Assembly (NCBI GenBank): GCA_029747585.1
Contig: JAPEVF010000047.1
Span: forward strand, 62,001-126,000
DNA length: 64,000 bases
From: Pleurotus djamor
Taxonomy: Eukaryota > Basidiomycota > Agaricomycetes > Agaricales > Pleurotaceae
Direction of reading: 5' to 3'
A model generated the notes under the pieces. The model was not told the origin of the DNA. It did not search any database and worked only from the letters and a program-made list of their open reading frames with translations. Shown here piece by piece: positions 24,189 to 36,300 of this stretch (positions are counted from its first letter, which is position 1; each line of letters begins with the position of its first letter). The position numbers and the translations under genes are program-made.

Positions 24189-25666
24189 CTAGAAGGATTT
24201 ACCGTAAGCCACATTATCAACTTCCCGCGCATGCGCTTTAGCAGCCTCAGCTTCTTCAGGGTCTTCGTACTTGACTTTGTCATGGTTCTTTCCGTGTGCG
24301 ACCACGTGGAGAAGGTCATTGCGAGAGCTGAAGAACGAGGTTAAGCAATGGCTACGCGCGAGCACTCTCAACTTACTAGTTGCCCATCGTATCAGCGACG
24401 ATCTTCACTTCAGCAATCTTGCTAAGTGAGATGTCTGCATAGAGGATGGCTTCTTCTCCAGGGTCGACGGGCTTAGTGAGCGTTGAACCGTCGGGTCCAT
24501 AGACCTGAACAAGGAAATCAAGGCAAAATCCGCGTGTGAGTCTTAGAATGAAAACTGGATGGATATTCCACGCACACAAGAGAAGCCTCCACCGGGGAAC
24601 TTGAACCATGGGTATCCCGACATTTTCATTTTCGCGGCACCTTCTTCGCTGACTACCTGACAGCCAACTATGCCAAAGCACCCGCCTTCCATTGCCACGA
24701 GCTGCGACATTCGGCTGGATGCCTCACCGCTCACGATATAAGGCGAGTCTCCATATTGCGGAAGGAAGGCCGGCCACCAACCACCCACGAAGATTTGAGG
24801 GTATTGAGAGTAGAAATGGCATTTGAGGAAAGGCTTCACGTTCACTTCAGGTCATCTCTTTGAATAAGAGAGGGGAAGGTACCCACTTGGATGTGTTCCC
24901 AGCAGTTCAAGCTGCCCACGCGACCCCACTCGGTCTGGACCACGTTATGGATGGATTGAGCTGCAAGATTGTTCAACGACTTGATATCAAACGTTGGAAG
25001 GCACCCACCGTTTCCGTCGCCAAAAATGGTTTTCTCATAGTGAGTAACCTGGCACGCGAGATCATCCTACAGTTTGATATCGTCCATTCAATTTTGCAGA
25101 TGGGGGATGTTCACTTTACCTTGATCTTTCGGCGGTGGTTTGCAATCTTTCCATCTGAGGTAATGGTAACTTGCGCAATGTATAACGAGCCGCCGTCTGT
25201 TTCAGCGAAACCAAGGACGACGTTTGTGCTGGCGTCTTTGACAGCTTCACAGATTCGGGCCATCTCAGGTGAGTGGACGGCCAAAGCATTGGCTTGGTAT
25301 TCCTTCAACACTGGTTGGCATGTCACGAAATCATTGCACCAGGGGGTCCATGGGTAACCTGCATACGTGCACATNGTAAGCCATATTGTTCTTCTCCGTC
25401 GCGTGAAACGTTGAAGACATACCAGGGATGAACAGCTCAGGGAAGCCAATGACCTTGGCTCCGTTACCTCCAGCCTCTTTAATGAGGCGGATGGTCTTGT
25501 CCACGCTTCCTTTGAGGTCCATCCATACCCTGTGTCGTTGTAAATATATCAGAGGGCCGTCAGAAGAAGGGGCTGAGGTAGAGAGAAGGACCTACGGTTC
25601 AGCTTGGATGGCCGCGACTTTGAAAACGCGGGGGTCGCTGTTGGAGGGGTTGAGAGTAATTGGCAT
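24189..25666 (-). CDS. nitrilase (carbon-nitrogen hydrolase)
   Basis: Thiol hydrolase of the nitrilase superfamily, branch 1, which converts nitriles to carboxylic acids and ammonia (cyanide hydratase is a close relative). The spliced N-terminus reads FKVAAIQAEPVWMDLKGSVD. The catalytic triad is complete: Glu in VIGFPELFIPGYPWTPW, Lys in NHRRKIKPTVFEK and Cys in VGSLNCWEHIQPF. Later blocks FVGGWWPAFLPQYGDSPYIV, GCFGIVGCQVVSE and YPWFKFPGGGFSC also fit, and the C-terminus gives NYSRNDLLHVV then a Lys/Glu/Ala-rich helix. The first intron sits between AEP and VWM; another divides FIPG from YPW. An N near 25376 lies inside an intron or at its edge. Nitrilase versus cyanide hydratase cannot be settled. 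It fits a nitrogen-salvage role. Confidence 0.9.
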
Positions 25667-26219
25667 ATTCGCGAGGGGTACTGAACTATTTGGGAGCGAA
25701 GCTGCTTGAGACAACTCACCTGAATTTTAGCTTGCTTTTATAACTATTTCGTGAGTAAAGCTATGATATGGTTTGCTGCATTCTATCTCCACCGAAGTTC
25801 CAATGGAGGAGCCTTGGAGGAACATCGACGCGGGGTAGAAGCCTGATTGATTCGCGTCGGGTGGATTGGAGAGATTATTGGCTAGAATCCCGCTGCTAAA
25901 CTTGGCAAAAATATGAGCATATGCTCGCCGCGTAGGAAACGGGAGAAACAAGATCCCTTTGGCCAGTACGGGGAGGGGGATTGATGATTTGGACCCTGAA
26001 GAAGCAGGATCATGGAAAGCCGTCTATGGGCTTCGTGACAAGGGTGGAATAGGAAGACCACTTGTGGGATTCTTGTTTGTTTGCAAGTGGGTCCCAACTG
26101 AATAGTCTAAGTAAACCAAGGCGTAGAGGCTTCCCTGGGCGCTTAGATAAGTCGCTGGGTTGATGCGTTTTCCAACGTGACCGTGTCCCGCGTGTCGTGG
26201 CAGCGTCATTCCCTTTCCA
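25667..26219. other. divergent promoter region (nitrilase / SEC39)
   Basis: About 550 bases between two divergent start codons. No open frame with family resemblance. It should contain both promoters. Confidence 0.4.
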
Positions 26220-29200
26220 ATGCCTTCATCATCCCGAGACACTTATTCTCAATGGACCGACACCCAGGACGAGGACGTTACGCTGGATGTCGTGGACGAC
26301 CTCTTGACGCCATGTAATGATGACCTCTGGGTCGTTGCTGCCTGCGTGGACCGTCTCCTCCACAACGTCCAGGTACAGCGTCGCTTGCTTCAGCTCGGAA
26401 TACAACGGACGGAGGCTGCATCAGAAAGGAGTCAGAAGGCTGCTTCCTCGAAGGAACTACAGCCAGAGACTTCCCAGGATGGCAAAGAAATTCCGAGAGC
26501 TGGTTTCTCTGCCGAGCCTACCGTGGAATCACTGTCCGCCTACTTTCATGACTCTCCAACGGATGCTCAACTCTGCTGGCTGAGGTCGGTCCTCCTTGAA
26601 AGAAGTGATCGACTCAACACCTATGAAGAGCTACTCAACATGTCTCCAGCCCCCAAGGAGGACGAGGATGAGGGCGAGGATTGGGATGACGACCCATGGG
26701 CAGAAAATGACACTTCTTCCGATTCACCCAAGCTACAAACTTCTACCGCCACATCATTTCCCATATCGCTGCCTGCTTTTCTCGTCGAGGACATCTCCCG
26801 CATAGCATGCTTACTAGCGACGCAGCAGTGGTATGAAGCATTATACCGTTTGCGTGTGCGGCATGCCGACGTGTTTTGGCCACATAGATTCACAATTTTG
26901 GAATGCATTCCGGCTCATGTTCACCCATCGGCCTACCGCGATATGCTACCCTCCGTTGATCCGGCGTCTGACATGGAACTCTACTACAGCAAGGAATGCT
27001 GGAGATTGGCCCAGGACTGGACAGAGACTCCACTTGCCCTCTCTGCAATCAAGAATTCCGCCGATGTCGATACAACCTTAGCCCTTGCGCCGGTACCGGA
27101 GCGGTCCATGGCACTCCGTTCCTTAAATCCATTGACTGCAAATGAGCTCTTGCAATGGTACAAGCACCGCATCGAATTCATAACGGGATCAGCAGGCGGA
27201 CTGCTTGATGTAGCACTGGCCTTAGCTCAACATGCTGCGTCTCAGGGTATCCCGGGCTTAGATGAACTGGGAGAGGAATTGAGTCTGTTATCTCGTCTCG
27301 TCTACGACGCCCCACAACCATTTCATGGAGACGATGAGTATGACTGGTCCCTCAGCCGTTGGAGATCAATGAACCCCTCCGAGGTTGTTCAGGCATATCT
27401 CAAATATAGCACAGAAGAGTCCGTCGCAAAGGATCTATCAAGCTTGGTTATGCCCTATCTATACGTCATGGAATCCCGCGCAGAAAGATCTGGCAAACCT
27501 GACCCGGGTCTTCCCATTCGTCTCCTCTACGAATACATCCTATCTGCTCCGTTAAATCTCGTATCCGCAATATTTGAATCCTCAAAACCTACCCTTCCCA
27601 TCGCCCAGCGTGTAATCCGCAATGATGAGGACGCCGCTAGGCTGGCTCTTGCTTGCCTTTATGGAAGTGACAGTCTGGATGACTGGCCCACTATGAGCCG
27701 CATCTTCGAATGTATGCCAGCTTGGGATGATAGCGAGACTGATGAAGACGTCACTGACACAACTATGGCTTCCCTTGGAGCCTGTGTAACGCCGACAACT
27801 TCCAACCCAACACCTGCACCGTCCGATCTATATCTCTTCTTCAAACCTCTTCCGGCCTCCTCTCTCTCTCGTGCCCTAGACATACTCGATGTTCATCTGG
27901 AGGCAGGTGAGATTATGGCCCGTTGGGGCGTTCCTTCGCCCTTGCGCTGGTTCCTTCAAAGCCATGACGACGTTGCTCAACAAAGAAGTTGGGCAACACG
28001 AATGGCACGCCGGGCGGGTCAGGCTTCCCATCCCCTGGAAACGAAGGATGATTGGGAATGGCTGTTGGAGGACATGTTGAAACTGACTAACGTGGCTGAC
28101 AATGGTGTTCGTGGGGCCTTTGGTCTGCTCTCACGCAATGAAGTCATACGCATATTCTTGGGTGGCTTACTTAGTTCAGGCTGTAAGCGTTCCTTGTTCT
28201 ACATGAATAGCCAGTGTTTAATGCCGTACAGATTTGGACATCGCAAGGGAACTTCTTGGACGAATGCAAGACAAATCGCTTGTCGACTCTCAAGTTATAG
28301 AGGATATTTGTATGGCATGCTCAAACGAATTTTACGATAATGCAAGCTCGGGGAATTACAAATTTGGTGACATGAAGCTAGCTTATGAATGGTAGGCTTC
28401 ATCACGTTCTCATTCACAAGCATTCTCAAAAGGTTTTTAGCCTAGATCTACCCGCTCAATCTGCTCGGGTTCTCCAGGAGAAAGAGTTCATAGAAGCGAC
28501 CTCTCGGCTCTCTTCCTTCAATATTTCTTCTCGTCCAGGCATTCCAATTTCTCCCTTGGAGATCAGGTTGACCAGCGACCGACTGTCTCTCGTCGCTCAG
28601 GTTCTTACAGCCAATGCTGACGCTTATAAGCATGTGGAAGTCATCCTAGAACTTGTCCACAAACTCGGCTTTCGCAATGACCCAGTTGCCGAGGTTCGCG
28701 CCTTGGCCATGTTGACGGATACGGCTCTTCAAGCGGAGGATTTCACACGAGCTTACGAAACTAGCGAACGCATGGTTCATATTGTTCACGAGTTTATGCG
28801 TTCCTCACCACTGGCGCGTGAGGATCCGAGGGTTGCAACGGCCACTGAGGTTTGTTGGGTGGCTTGCTACCAATTGGGCCGCCAACCTGAGTTCGATGAT
28901 ACAGAGAAGAAACTTACATTGCTAGGCCGGGCATTAGACCTTGCCCCGAACGACAAGCTCCACGACATCCTCCTCTCTTGGCGAAGACTGGAGAAAGAGG
29001 ACATTGAAGCGCGCCAGGAGAGATTGAGTAATCAAAGTAGCAACCCAATGACCCCGGCTTCCCGAGCCCCTTCAATGGCGACGAATCCCGCGGCCTCTTT
29101 ACGCGCCAAACTGCAACACTTCCATATGCCTACCCCTCCACTTCTCAGCACCCCTGACGCAGCAGCCCTCGCAAGTAGGACATTCCGCAGTGTTGCTGCG

Positions 29201-29368
29201 ACTTTCCCTTTTTCTGTGGGCAGTCGAGGTCGTTCTCAAGCGTCAAACCATGATGATGGGTTGAGTTCACGCAGTGGTAGTCAGAGGCCCGATGATGACG
29301 TGTCAGCGCAGGCATCGAGGGTGCTGTCGAAGGGAATTGGTTGGCTGATTGGGGCTGACGACGAGTAA
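26220..29368 (+). CDS. SEC39: Sec39 domain protein (Dsl1 tethering complex)
   Basis: Fungal homologue of Sec39 (NBAS in animals), an alpha-solenoid subunit of the Dsl1 complex that tethers COPI vesicles returning from Golgi to ER. Exons 26220-28182, 28232-28391 and 28441-29368 give 1,016 residues. N-terminal region: DLLTPCNDDLWVVAACVDRL and LHNVQVQRRLLQLGIQRT; acidic linker with DDPWAEND; then a long helical Sec39 domain with LATQQWYEALYRLRVRHADV, WRLAQDWTETPLALSAI, PLNLVSAIFESSKPTLP and the spliced LDIARELLGRMQDKSLV. The C-terminal quarter is Ser/Pro-rich and ends in SKGIGWLIGADDE. The start is the first Met of the long frame, 553 bases from the divergent nitrilase start. Unusually for this window the first exon is nearly 2 kb without introns. 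Family assignment is by fold-level resemblance. Confidence 0.8.
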
Positions 29369-29760
29369 CTACTAACCGAAAGGGTAGTACTATATATAAT
29401 ATGATAATGTAGGACACGGATTTCCGGAGTCTACCTTGGGGTACAGTTGGAGGTATGACTTAAAAACAGATATATGTATACTGTAAACCGAGCACAACGA
29501 GACGGATACATATGAGAGATAAAGATGAACAGGACAAAGAGCGAGACGTTGTGGATGAACGAAGGGAAGGTCCAATGAGAGTGGTAGAACATACAAAACA
29601 AAGATGCCAAATGCCAACAGAACACAGTAATAAGAGACCATATAATTCAATAAACCAACGTAGATACGAAAATGAACATGAGGGTTGGCTTGAAGACCCC
29701 AAGGAGGAATAATCCACAAATGAAATGAAAGGGAGACAAAAGGAATGGATGGATGATGCT
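29369..29760. other. intergenic region between convergent genes
   Basis: About 390 AT-rich bases between the SEC39 stop and the stop of the disordered protein gene. Minus-strand open frames (for example 29431-29625) are hydrophobic by chance of AT-rich composition and have no splice or family support. Presumed 3' UTRs. Confidence 0.4.
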
Positions 29761-32361
29761 TTAGGCAAAGGAACTTCCAAAACGCGCTGACGATCCAGTG
29801 TACGCTCGGGGCCGATTGATAACACCAGAGTAAACGGGCTTGGCGGGGCCTCTCCCACAAGAGTCACAATAGCCGGGTTCATTAGCGGTAGATCGAAGCT
29901 CTTCAACTTCAGCTTTCAAATCTCGGACTTGACCCTCCAATTCCCAGATTTGTCTCTGCCATGCCTGCTTCGCGGACACAATCTGTTCTTGCAGAGCCTT
30001 GATGACAGCATCCGGATTATCTTGTTCATTGAAGCTCCTGATACTCGCACTGTCATTCGTCCGACTCTTCGTGTGACTGGGTAAAGGAGAGCGGGCAGGA
30101 GAAGGAGTTACTGGGGAAATCACCGTGGCAGCACTCGCCGGGCTAAGAGAATCACCATCCAGTTGTGGCGACGGAGGTACAATGTGATCTCGGAAGTGTG
30201 AGCTGAAAACAGTGGAGACGGGTCGAAGTTTGAGAGCCGGGAATTCGGTCACATGAGCAGGAGCACTCTGAGGGAACGTTTCGCCCTGCCAGTCGGTGGG
30301 GCTAAGGGAAGACGAGGGTGCACTCTTGAGTTGGGCGACCCCTCGGGCAGTTGAAACTGATGCCCACGACGGAGGATCGGTATTGATAGTTAATGGAGGA
30401 GTGCGTCGCGCGTTNGGGGGTACTATACAATAGGGGAGCATCATCCACAGTGACGGTCGGGTGGTCTAGATTCTCTGTCGGGTCAACTTCTGAGCCGGGA
30501 GAGAGTTGAGGGACAGGTATTCGATGGGTCGAGAACTTAGAAGTTTTGGTGACGGGTTGGTGTATCTGATACGAAGACAGACTCTCCGAGAGGGAGGGTA
30601 CAGGGGGAGCCTCTTTGTCTTTGTTGAAGAATTTCATGAACCCGCTCTTCTTATGCTTCAAGGGTTTATTTGACTGGCCAGTCCCGGGCAAAGGGTGAAT
30701 CGTAGGTTCGGACTCGCGTCGTTCATACTTCGGGCCAGTACTCCCAACCATGGACTGAAGGGCTTGCTTTGCTTTGGTCCCCGCACTGACTGAACGAGCT
30801 CGAGATCGTGACGCGGTCGTGTCTATTGAACTGTGGTCAATGCTGTGGAGCACGCTGATGGTATCCTGATCAACGTCCGACTCTGAGGATGACTGTGCCA
30901 ATCGCGAAGGTGTCCCGGGTCCATGGTTCACAGTTGCACTTCGAGATCGTTGTGCACGGGCTTCTTCCAACGAAATCAAAGCAAACGAAGGGGAGGCAGG
31001 TCGGTCCAACCATCCTGGAATGTTGGCAAAAGCGGGTGGATGGTGTGGTTGTGAAACCTTTGGGAAGACCGGAGAAGATGGCACAAGTGGGATTTCAGGA
31101 GCAACCCTTGTTGTCATCGGGGATGAGATCTCACGTCCTTGCACGGTGGAGCTACGTTTGCGAGGCCGAATTTCACGATGGTGAATGGAGATGTCTGGCG
31201 TTTCGGGCACCGCAGATAAGGGATGACGGCCGTCAAGAGGATCAGCGGTTGAAGAGTCAGTGAGTGTGTTCACCGATTCGCTGTGGGAGACAGACGGTGC
31301 ACCGAAGGCGGAGAGGAGAGAGGAATCGTGGGGAGGGTGAGAACGAGTGTAAGTCACAGCGAAGTCCGGGTTCGCATAGGGATGATACGATTCTTCTCCT
31401 CTGTGGTAGGACGAGGCCGTGTGCGACGAGACATTTGAGTGTATCCTCATGAGGGGATGAGTATCTGTATGACTGTCATGTCGTGTGTGGCTATTTGACA
31501 TGGAAGGATGTGCAAGATCATGAGGAGAAGGGGGAGGAGACGGAGTATGGTACGAGGTAGGGGATTGAGGATTTGACAGATTCCTCCTCTTAGACGAGGG
31601 TGAGTGCGTAGATGAAACGAGTGTGCTTGTTGAGGGATTCGTTTGGGTAAGAGCACTGTAGTATCCGGTTAGCGGGATACAATAGACGGGAAAAAAGCTC
31701 ACTTCAAGGCTGCTCGAGCATTTGGAATTTGAGGAGTCAATATGTCCAAAGAAGACTTTGACTTGCTTTGGGAACGATTGGATTCATCGCTAGTCCGACC
31801 TGACGAGGAAGAACCCAGTTTGAAGGTTTTCTTCAGCGTCGAAACAGGATGCGAATTCTTATCCGCAATGTCTTCCTCTTGCAGCGTTTCGTCCACTTCC
31901 CAAGGAGCCTTGGAATGAAAGCGCATCTTTGGACCTAGAAGGCTCATTCGCGGCATTGACTCCTCCTCTTCCTCCTCCTCTCCCTCCTCGCCTTCAGTAT
32001 CTTGGTAAATACCACCCTCGTCTCCATCATCTTGAAACTCCATTGAGACCGACGAATCGTCATCCAAGTCCAACATACTAGTGGCGAGGTCATCAATTCC
32101 ATCATGATCCCTACGAAGGTGGGAGGGGGCCGAAGACCAGTTGTTCTGGTAGCCGCGACGGGCGTCGTGGTCGGAGAAAGCCATAGGGCGAGGCGAGAAA
32201 AAGGGGTGGCTATATACAGACGGTGTGTCGGTGAATTCTGATACAGATGGGTAGCGAGCATGAAAAGGAGCGTGAGCTGCGCGTTGGTCGAGAAGACGCC
32301 TGAGATGGGTGTCTTCGTGGTCGTCGACTGGCGAGTTGATGGTAAGGGACCTGAGCATCAT
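29761..32361 (-). CDS. large disordered Ser/Pro-rich protein with C-terminal coiled coil and CxxC motif
   Basis: I do not recognise the family. Exons 32361-31703 and 31655-29761, with one spurious N removed at 30415, give 850 residues. With that N kept the frame breaks; without it the sequence reads DDAPLLYSTPNARRTPPLTI and continues. Composition: an acidic N-terminal third (EGEEGEEEEEEES), long Ser/Pro/His-rich disorder, a basic KKSGFMKFFNKDKEAPPVP patch, then one coiled coil near the C-terminus (VIKALQEQIVSAKQAWQRQI followed by WELEGQVRDLKAEVEELRST) and a single CDSCGRG motif that resembles half of a zinc ribbon. The layout suggests a cytoskeletal or polarity adaptor, but that is a guess. 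It shares 336 bp of upstream DNA with divergent CGR1. Confidence 0.75.
30415..30415. other. spurious N that breaks a reading frame
   Basis: Removing this single N joins the two long frames of the disordered protein (STP then NARRTPPL) without loss. It is best seen as an inserted placeholder base and not a real nucleotide. Confidence 0.8.
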
Positions 32362-32697
32362 CTCTGCGCAACTTTCGGCTCCAGATCAACCTATCACTGA
32401 ACCCTGTAGATTTCAAAAAAAAAACAAATAGATCAAAACGGATTGACACGACCCCAAATGGTCTTTTGCAGGTCCCCTGAACCTGTTAGAATTCACTGCT
32501 TTGCCGTGGCATACATTAATCGTACGCCGTTGTTGGGCGAGATGGGGAAGGTGGTGGTGATGAAGAGAGAGAAGGTTGGCGTCGAGGGTCGCGCATCCCG
32601 AGCCCTTCATCGCCCCTACTTAAAGAGCACGTGAGCGCACGCCCTTGGAGAAATCTGTGTCTACATTTGGGCAACGCCTTCAATTGCAAGCTTCACA
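32362..32697. other. divergent promoter region (disordered protein / CGR1)
   Basis: 336 bases between divergent start codons. No gene is seen. It contains a run of nine A near 32414-32423. Confidence 0.4.
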
Positions 32698-33218
32698 ATG
32701 GAACCCTCAGACAGCAACATCCCCCTCGCTTCTTCATCAAATGGTCGTGTATCAGGCAAGTCATGGAAACCCAGAAAGTCTGCCACGGTGTGCGTAGATG
32801 TTCCCCCCACACAGCACGACTTTCTCATCCTATCTCAGTCGCTCCCACCTCCAGGCCGGCGTAAAAACAAAAAGATGGCAAGATAGAATGGATCAAACTA
32901 AAAAGGCTCAGGCAATCAAGAAGCTACAAAACGACCTCAAGGAAGAGAAGCAAGCTGAGATCACACGGTGCGCATTAAGCCCTTCGTCGGCTGAACCACT
33001 TTTTACCCTTGCTCTAGGCGGAGAGAAATAACCCTGCAGCGCAAAAAGGCAGCCGAAGAACGCCAACGTCTTGAGGAGGACAAGGCCAAAGTAAGCTAAC
33101 TCGTCTCCTCCTACACTCCACCCTCCCGCCCTTACGTTTCTCTAATACGTAGATGGGTGCACGAAAGGCCGCTAGACAACGTCGTAGAGAGGGTCGCACC
33201 AAGAAAATTAACGGATAA
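32698..33218 (+). CDS. CGR1: rRNA-processing protein Cgr1
   Basis: Small nucleolar coiled-coil protein needed for 60S pre-rRNA processing. Exons 32698-32789, 32839-32967, 33018-33090 and 33153-33218 sum to 360 nt (119 residues), the usual fungal size. The N-terminal part is variable; the conserved core begins GKSWKPRKSATVRSHLQAG and VKTKRWQDRMDQTKKAQAIK, followed by a long charged helix (LKEEKQAEITRRREITLQRK then KAAEERQRLEEDKAKMGARK) and the invariant basic ending GRTKKING. Splice phases agree throughout: the Val codon at the first junction and the Arg codon at the second are each split. The 3' end is 97 bases from the VPS18 stop. Confidence 0.94.
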
Positions 33219-33315
33219 ACCGTTGCCTTGTACTTTATGCGTTTTCAAATGTTGCTTTCGTACGTACAAATGCCATGCAAGAGAAGAAATATCCAAATCC
33301 AAGGTATTGGGGAGG

Positions 33316-36300
33316 CTACAGTGCCCAGGTATCATCAATCTCACCTTCTTGGACAAATGGCTTGTCTAGTCCAACAACCACGCTTTCACAAAGCGGGCAA
33401 CTACTCCCCAGCATCTCATCCAACTCCTTTCGCAGCTTCTCCTTCCTTCCTTCATCTTTCTCGGACACATTTCGCGTGCCCCCGCCACCCACGACAGGTA
33501 TCCACCCTGGAGCAGAAACCAGCGAAGCCAAAGCATCAGGCACGATAAGGTCTCGCAACTTATCCCCGGCCTGAAGAATATTCCGACCCAGGGAATTAGC
33601 GTTCTGCAAAGGGTTTGATACCANCGTGGTGGCAAAGTTGGCGGATAACAAGGTCCGTTGGGTAACAGGTTGTCGGACCGCCACTGCATTGCTTAGACCT
33701 TTGGCTGATGTCTGTGATACTTTGAGTAACTCATTCTGGACCNCTATCATTCGTCGTAAGGCATGAGATGGCAGGTACTCTTTGGCCTTGAGAAAATGTT
33801 TTAGCGAAATCTGATGAGGACCAACTGAGTAAAGAACTCACCAATCCTATCAGACAGTCCGCATGGAAGGCATGTTGGCAGGGGAACACATAAAACTGCC
33901 TGGTCAGGAGTAATTTGCTACAGACTGAGCAAACATCATTAGACTCGATCGTAACGAATCGGCTTCTCAAGGAGGCGATATCCTGTCGAATTGCTTCCGC
34001 CGTCCTCGTGGCCTCGTCCATTTCACCTTTGAGGGATTCAATGTGGGCTGAATAACCTTCCAAAGCATGCGCGATTTCTTCCTTGAAGTCATCGATGACA
34101 ACGAAGTCGGGGAAGAAAGGCAAGATATCTTCAATCTTGAGCAAGTCGGTATTCTCCAGGAACCGCATAGCTCTACTGGAATCAGCGACAATAACTNACG
34201 AACGACGAACCGCTCACGTTTTTATGTCNTTCTTATCCTGAACGACATACCGTGCAATTTTGAGCCAGAGCTTCTTGCGAAGAGGTTGATCATCCTCAGG
34301 CATGTCCGCATTGATCTGTGCGAGTTCNAGATCGCCCTTTTCTAGAGCCAGGTCGACACTGTTCTCCCAAAGTCCCATCTTGGAATAGATATGTACACAG
34401 GGCTGCGTGCGGTTTGTTTTCTTGCATANTCGCAAAGCATAATCGAGGTCGTAGTAGGGCTTGCCCGTAATTGGATCCGACGGTGCCGTGGATAGAAAAC
34501 GCAGGAGGGGGCCATCGTCTTCAGGCGTAGACGAAGGNGGTGATGTTGACGATGCAAAGAATGTNATGATGAGNTTGTGAATTGTGGGCGACGTGTTGTT
34601 CTGCTCAAATATTATGTGGNTCAGNTATCGNATAGCTTGATTAGGGGAGAGAGGATCTCGTGGTGCATGGTGTAGTTGGAGTAAAGAGGGAACGAGTCGA
34701 AGGGGGTCAAGAGCNATCTGTCGCAACCAAGCGTCCACAGTGGCTTTCGGAGCATGGCTCAGAAGAACTGGCCCAAACCGATAGTAAAGNTCAAGATNGG
34801 ACTACAGGCAGAGGGGTGAGCNTACAAANCACAGAGATAGNTNNNAAACNATTCACCTGTCGGCTAATNACGTCTAANGCTTTGTTCCATTCTTCCTCCA
34901 AGACCCAATATTCNACAACACGTTCNTAATCNCCAACAGATGTAGCGTANTGGAGGTACATATCCGTTCGNCCATGACCTTGGGTTAGTTCATACACAGT
35001 TTTGCGATCTAGATTGTTCTGANAACCAGTNAGCACGCGAATTNAAGCCACATGCATGACATACCTTGTATGTCTCNAAGAAGTGTTTGAGGTCTTCCTC
35101 AAGAATGGCGCGCTCAGTCTGGATATTCTGTATATCCTGCATTATTGACTCTGATGCTACAAGGTCATCGAGTTCATTGCATTTACTCAGATANAACTCG
35201 ACAAGCCATGTCGCAAGCATCATGCGTTGNGTGAAGTCCTAAGCAANGCTTAAGAACGAATTCNGCTCTCTTTCACGGGACGGACCTACCGTTTTCTTCG
35301 TTCGCTCCAACCTCGATATAAGGTAGGCTCGCAACGAATCTCTTTCTCCCGCGTCCAGGAACTTCANTGCAACTTCTTCGAATGAAACGGAGCANTGCGC
35401 ATAGCACTGNGCAGCTTGAAAATATTTCCCTTCGTTANACAGGGCGCCTCCTTGTTCAGAAAGTATGCGATCCCGTTGAGTTGCAGTCTGTNTGAGGTAA
35501 GTAAACCATCATNGTGATNCNCNNTCATGAGGNTNACCTTGGCATATCGCAATGCAACATCAAATCTACCNTTCTCTAGGTAGACTTGCCAAACGTCCCG
35601 GTCTTCATTNCCAACCATGAGCTCGAAAAGTGATTGATCGGTATACACCCAGTAGGTTTTTCGCACCGGGTCCGCGGTTTGTCCCTTTACTTCCTCGTTC
35701 GGTTTCTATACTACTCGTTTGCTCAATTAGATGGTATATAGACCATTAGCACTCACCAAAGGAAGGGCTTCTTCGTAAGTGACATTATCATCAAGGTTAC
35801 AGACACCAACAACTCGATCTTTGTAGAGAAAGAGGAAGTGGAACTCGGTCAGTGAAATAGACAGGGGGAAGGCAGATGCTGCTGCCGCGGCGGGAGACGA
35901 TGAAATTGAAAGGGATGGGTAAGGCAATAATTGGGCAGCGTCTATCATGTCGTCGGTGGTCTCCAAGTTGAGATTGCCGTGGTAGACACCGGCAGCTAGG
36001 GCACATTGTTAGCTTTCANATGACGAGACGGAGTCACGGCATCAACTCTACCTGTCATCCAAGCCAAGGCCTTAGGCAACGACTGTGCTTGATCAGCCTT
36101 TTCGGTATACAGATGGAGCTCGGAATAATTGATGTCGCCGGGGAGCTCCAAGATCTCTTCAATATGAATGTGAGTATAAAGTGACTTGAGAAGGAGTGTT
36201 CTTACTTGGTGCCGTGTCTCGATAGTTCGCAAAGAGTGAAGTAAAGACGCGACCGCCCTCCTCGGACCGACGGTCTGAAGTGCCAACAAATTGGTATATC

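Noticed and set aside
29390..29906. Overlapping minus-strand hydrophobic open frames
   Set aside because: They lie in the AT-rich 3' region and over the C-terminal exon of the disordered protein in another frame; no splice signals or family match.
30302..30444. Frameshifted pseudogene at the C-terminal part of the disordered protein
   Set aside because: The break occurs exactly at an N, and removing it restores one clean frame.
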